DNA from: Candidatus Nanohaloarchaea archaeon | GTDB taxonomy: Archaea > EX4484-52 > DAOVKX01 | Direction: 5' to 3' | DNA length: 14,438 nt | Assembly (NCBI GenBank): GCA_030631505.1 | Contig: DAOVKX010000020.1 | Span: 1 to 14,438 of the forward strand | Shown here: piece by piece, positions 13,993-14,438 of the stretch | Position numbering within the stretch: position 1 is the first letter of the stretch | Layout of the letters: the number at the start of each line of letters is the position of its first letter | Made by a program: the position numbers and the translations under genes | The notes under the pieces: model-generated | What the model saw: the letters and a program-made list of their open reading frames with translations, nothing else | Database searches by the model: none | What the model was told of the DNA's origin: nothing

Positions 13993-14438
13993 CAAAAAAT
14001 GTAAAATTGTATTCTTTTTGATTTTGACAAACTTTTTACTTGTGAATACAGCGCATGCATCCCAGATTAATACACATTCTGTTGTTCTTTCTCTAGACAA
14101 GGAAGGGCTTACACATGCAGAAGTAACGCTGGACTATGCGAAATTAACAACAAACAAAGTGTATTATCTCCTGTTTTCAAAAGTAAGTAATTTAAATGCC
14201 CGGGACGCTTCCGGAAAGTTAAGTTGTGAAATACAAAGCCTGGCTTACGGTACGCAAATAGCCTGCCAGCCAAATGCGCTTTACGCTGAAAACTATACTG
14301 TTACCCTGTCGTTTGACATACATGACCTTCAAAGAAAGAGAGATAACACCAGAATTTTTCTATATGAATACAGCATCAAAGACACCACCAAGTTTTTAAA
14401 AGTAAAGCTTGTATTACCTCCGGGCTCTGCTTTAATCG
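13985..14438 (+). CDS. Secreted or membrane protein, 5' part only
   Basis: The frame is open from ATG 13985 to the window end (151 codons). It starts inside the last codons of the preceding gene. A signal peptide (MPSKKCKIVFFLILTNFLLV, cleavage near AHA/S) is followed by a beta-rich extracellular region with two cysteines (in KLSCEIQ and IACQPN), which could form a disulfide, and an NYT glycosylation site. The style resembles archaeal secreted or membrane-anchored proteins whose later part may hold a membrane segment and a cytosolic DNA-binding domain, but that part is outside the window, so this is only a possibility. Confidence 0.8.
   Translation, partial: MPSKKCKIVFFLILTNFLLVNTAHASQINTHSVVLSLDKEGLTHAEVTLDYAKLTTNKVYYLLFSKVSNLNARDASGKLSCEIQSLAYGTQIACQPNALYAENYTVTLSFDIHDLQRKRDNTRIFLYEYSIKDTTKFLKVKLVLPPGSALI

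Overview
The window looks archaeal. Several genes begin at or very near a TATA-like element about 25 bases upstream, as in leaderless archaeal transcripts, while others carry a GGTG- or GAGG-type ribosome site. The proteins include a PHP-type endonuclease Q, an AmmeMemoRadiSam radical SAM protein, lipobox proteins of the ISGC type, and large secreted Ig-like surface proteins with a single C-terminal membrane anchor. The lineage cannot be fixed from this sequence; an AT-rich euryarchaeal or DPANN-type genome fits. No tRNA, rRNA, CRISPR array or intact insertion sequence was found.

Left block (1-5816, plus strand): the 3' end of a gene with two tandem beta-rich repeats, then a 681-residue membrane protein with a cytosolic zinc ribbon and three membrane segments, then three consecutive lipoproteins. 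The outer parts of the last four proteins share one two-domain architecture, so this is an expanded surface-protein family whose members differ in membrane anchor and in Cys-rich additions. The three lipoproteins each have their own TATA-like element.

Centre (5851-7119, plus): endonuclease Q, a DNA repair nuclease for deaminated bases, ending in a PCNA-binding-like peptide. Facing it on the minus strand (7129-7942) is a decaying three-unit tandem array of an unrecognised small gene: two open copies and one broken copy.

Right-centre (7951-11727, minus): two large secreted proteins. The 732-residue one has about six Ig-like repeats on a regular cysteine frame, a membrane segment and a cytoplasmic tail containing an AT-hook-like RGRP motif. 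The 498-residue one has three such domains, a membrane segment and a short tail. Both probably sit on the cell surface with the left-block proteins.

The 342-base gap at 11728-12069 holds a 47-base imperfect direct repeat pair flanking a stretch of nested hairpins. To its right, on the plus strand, are a small Cys-containing protein, the AmrS-type radical SAM protein without its usual AMMECR1 and Memo partners nearby, and a two-gene unit: a 147-residue unknown protein overlapping a secreted protein that runs off the window.
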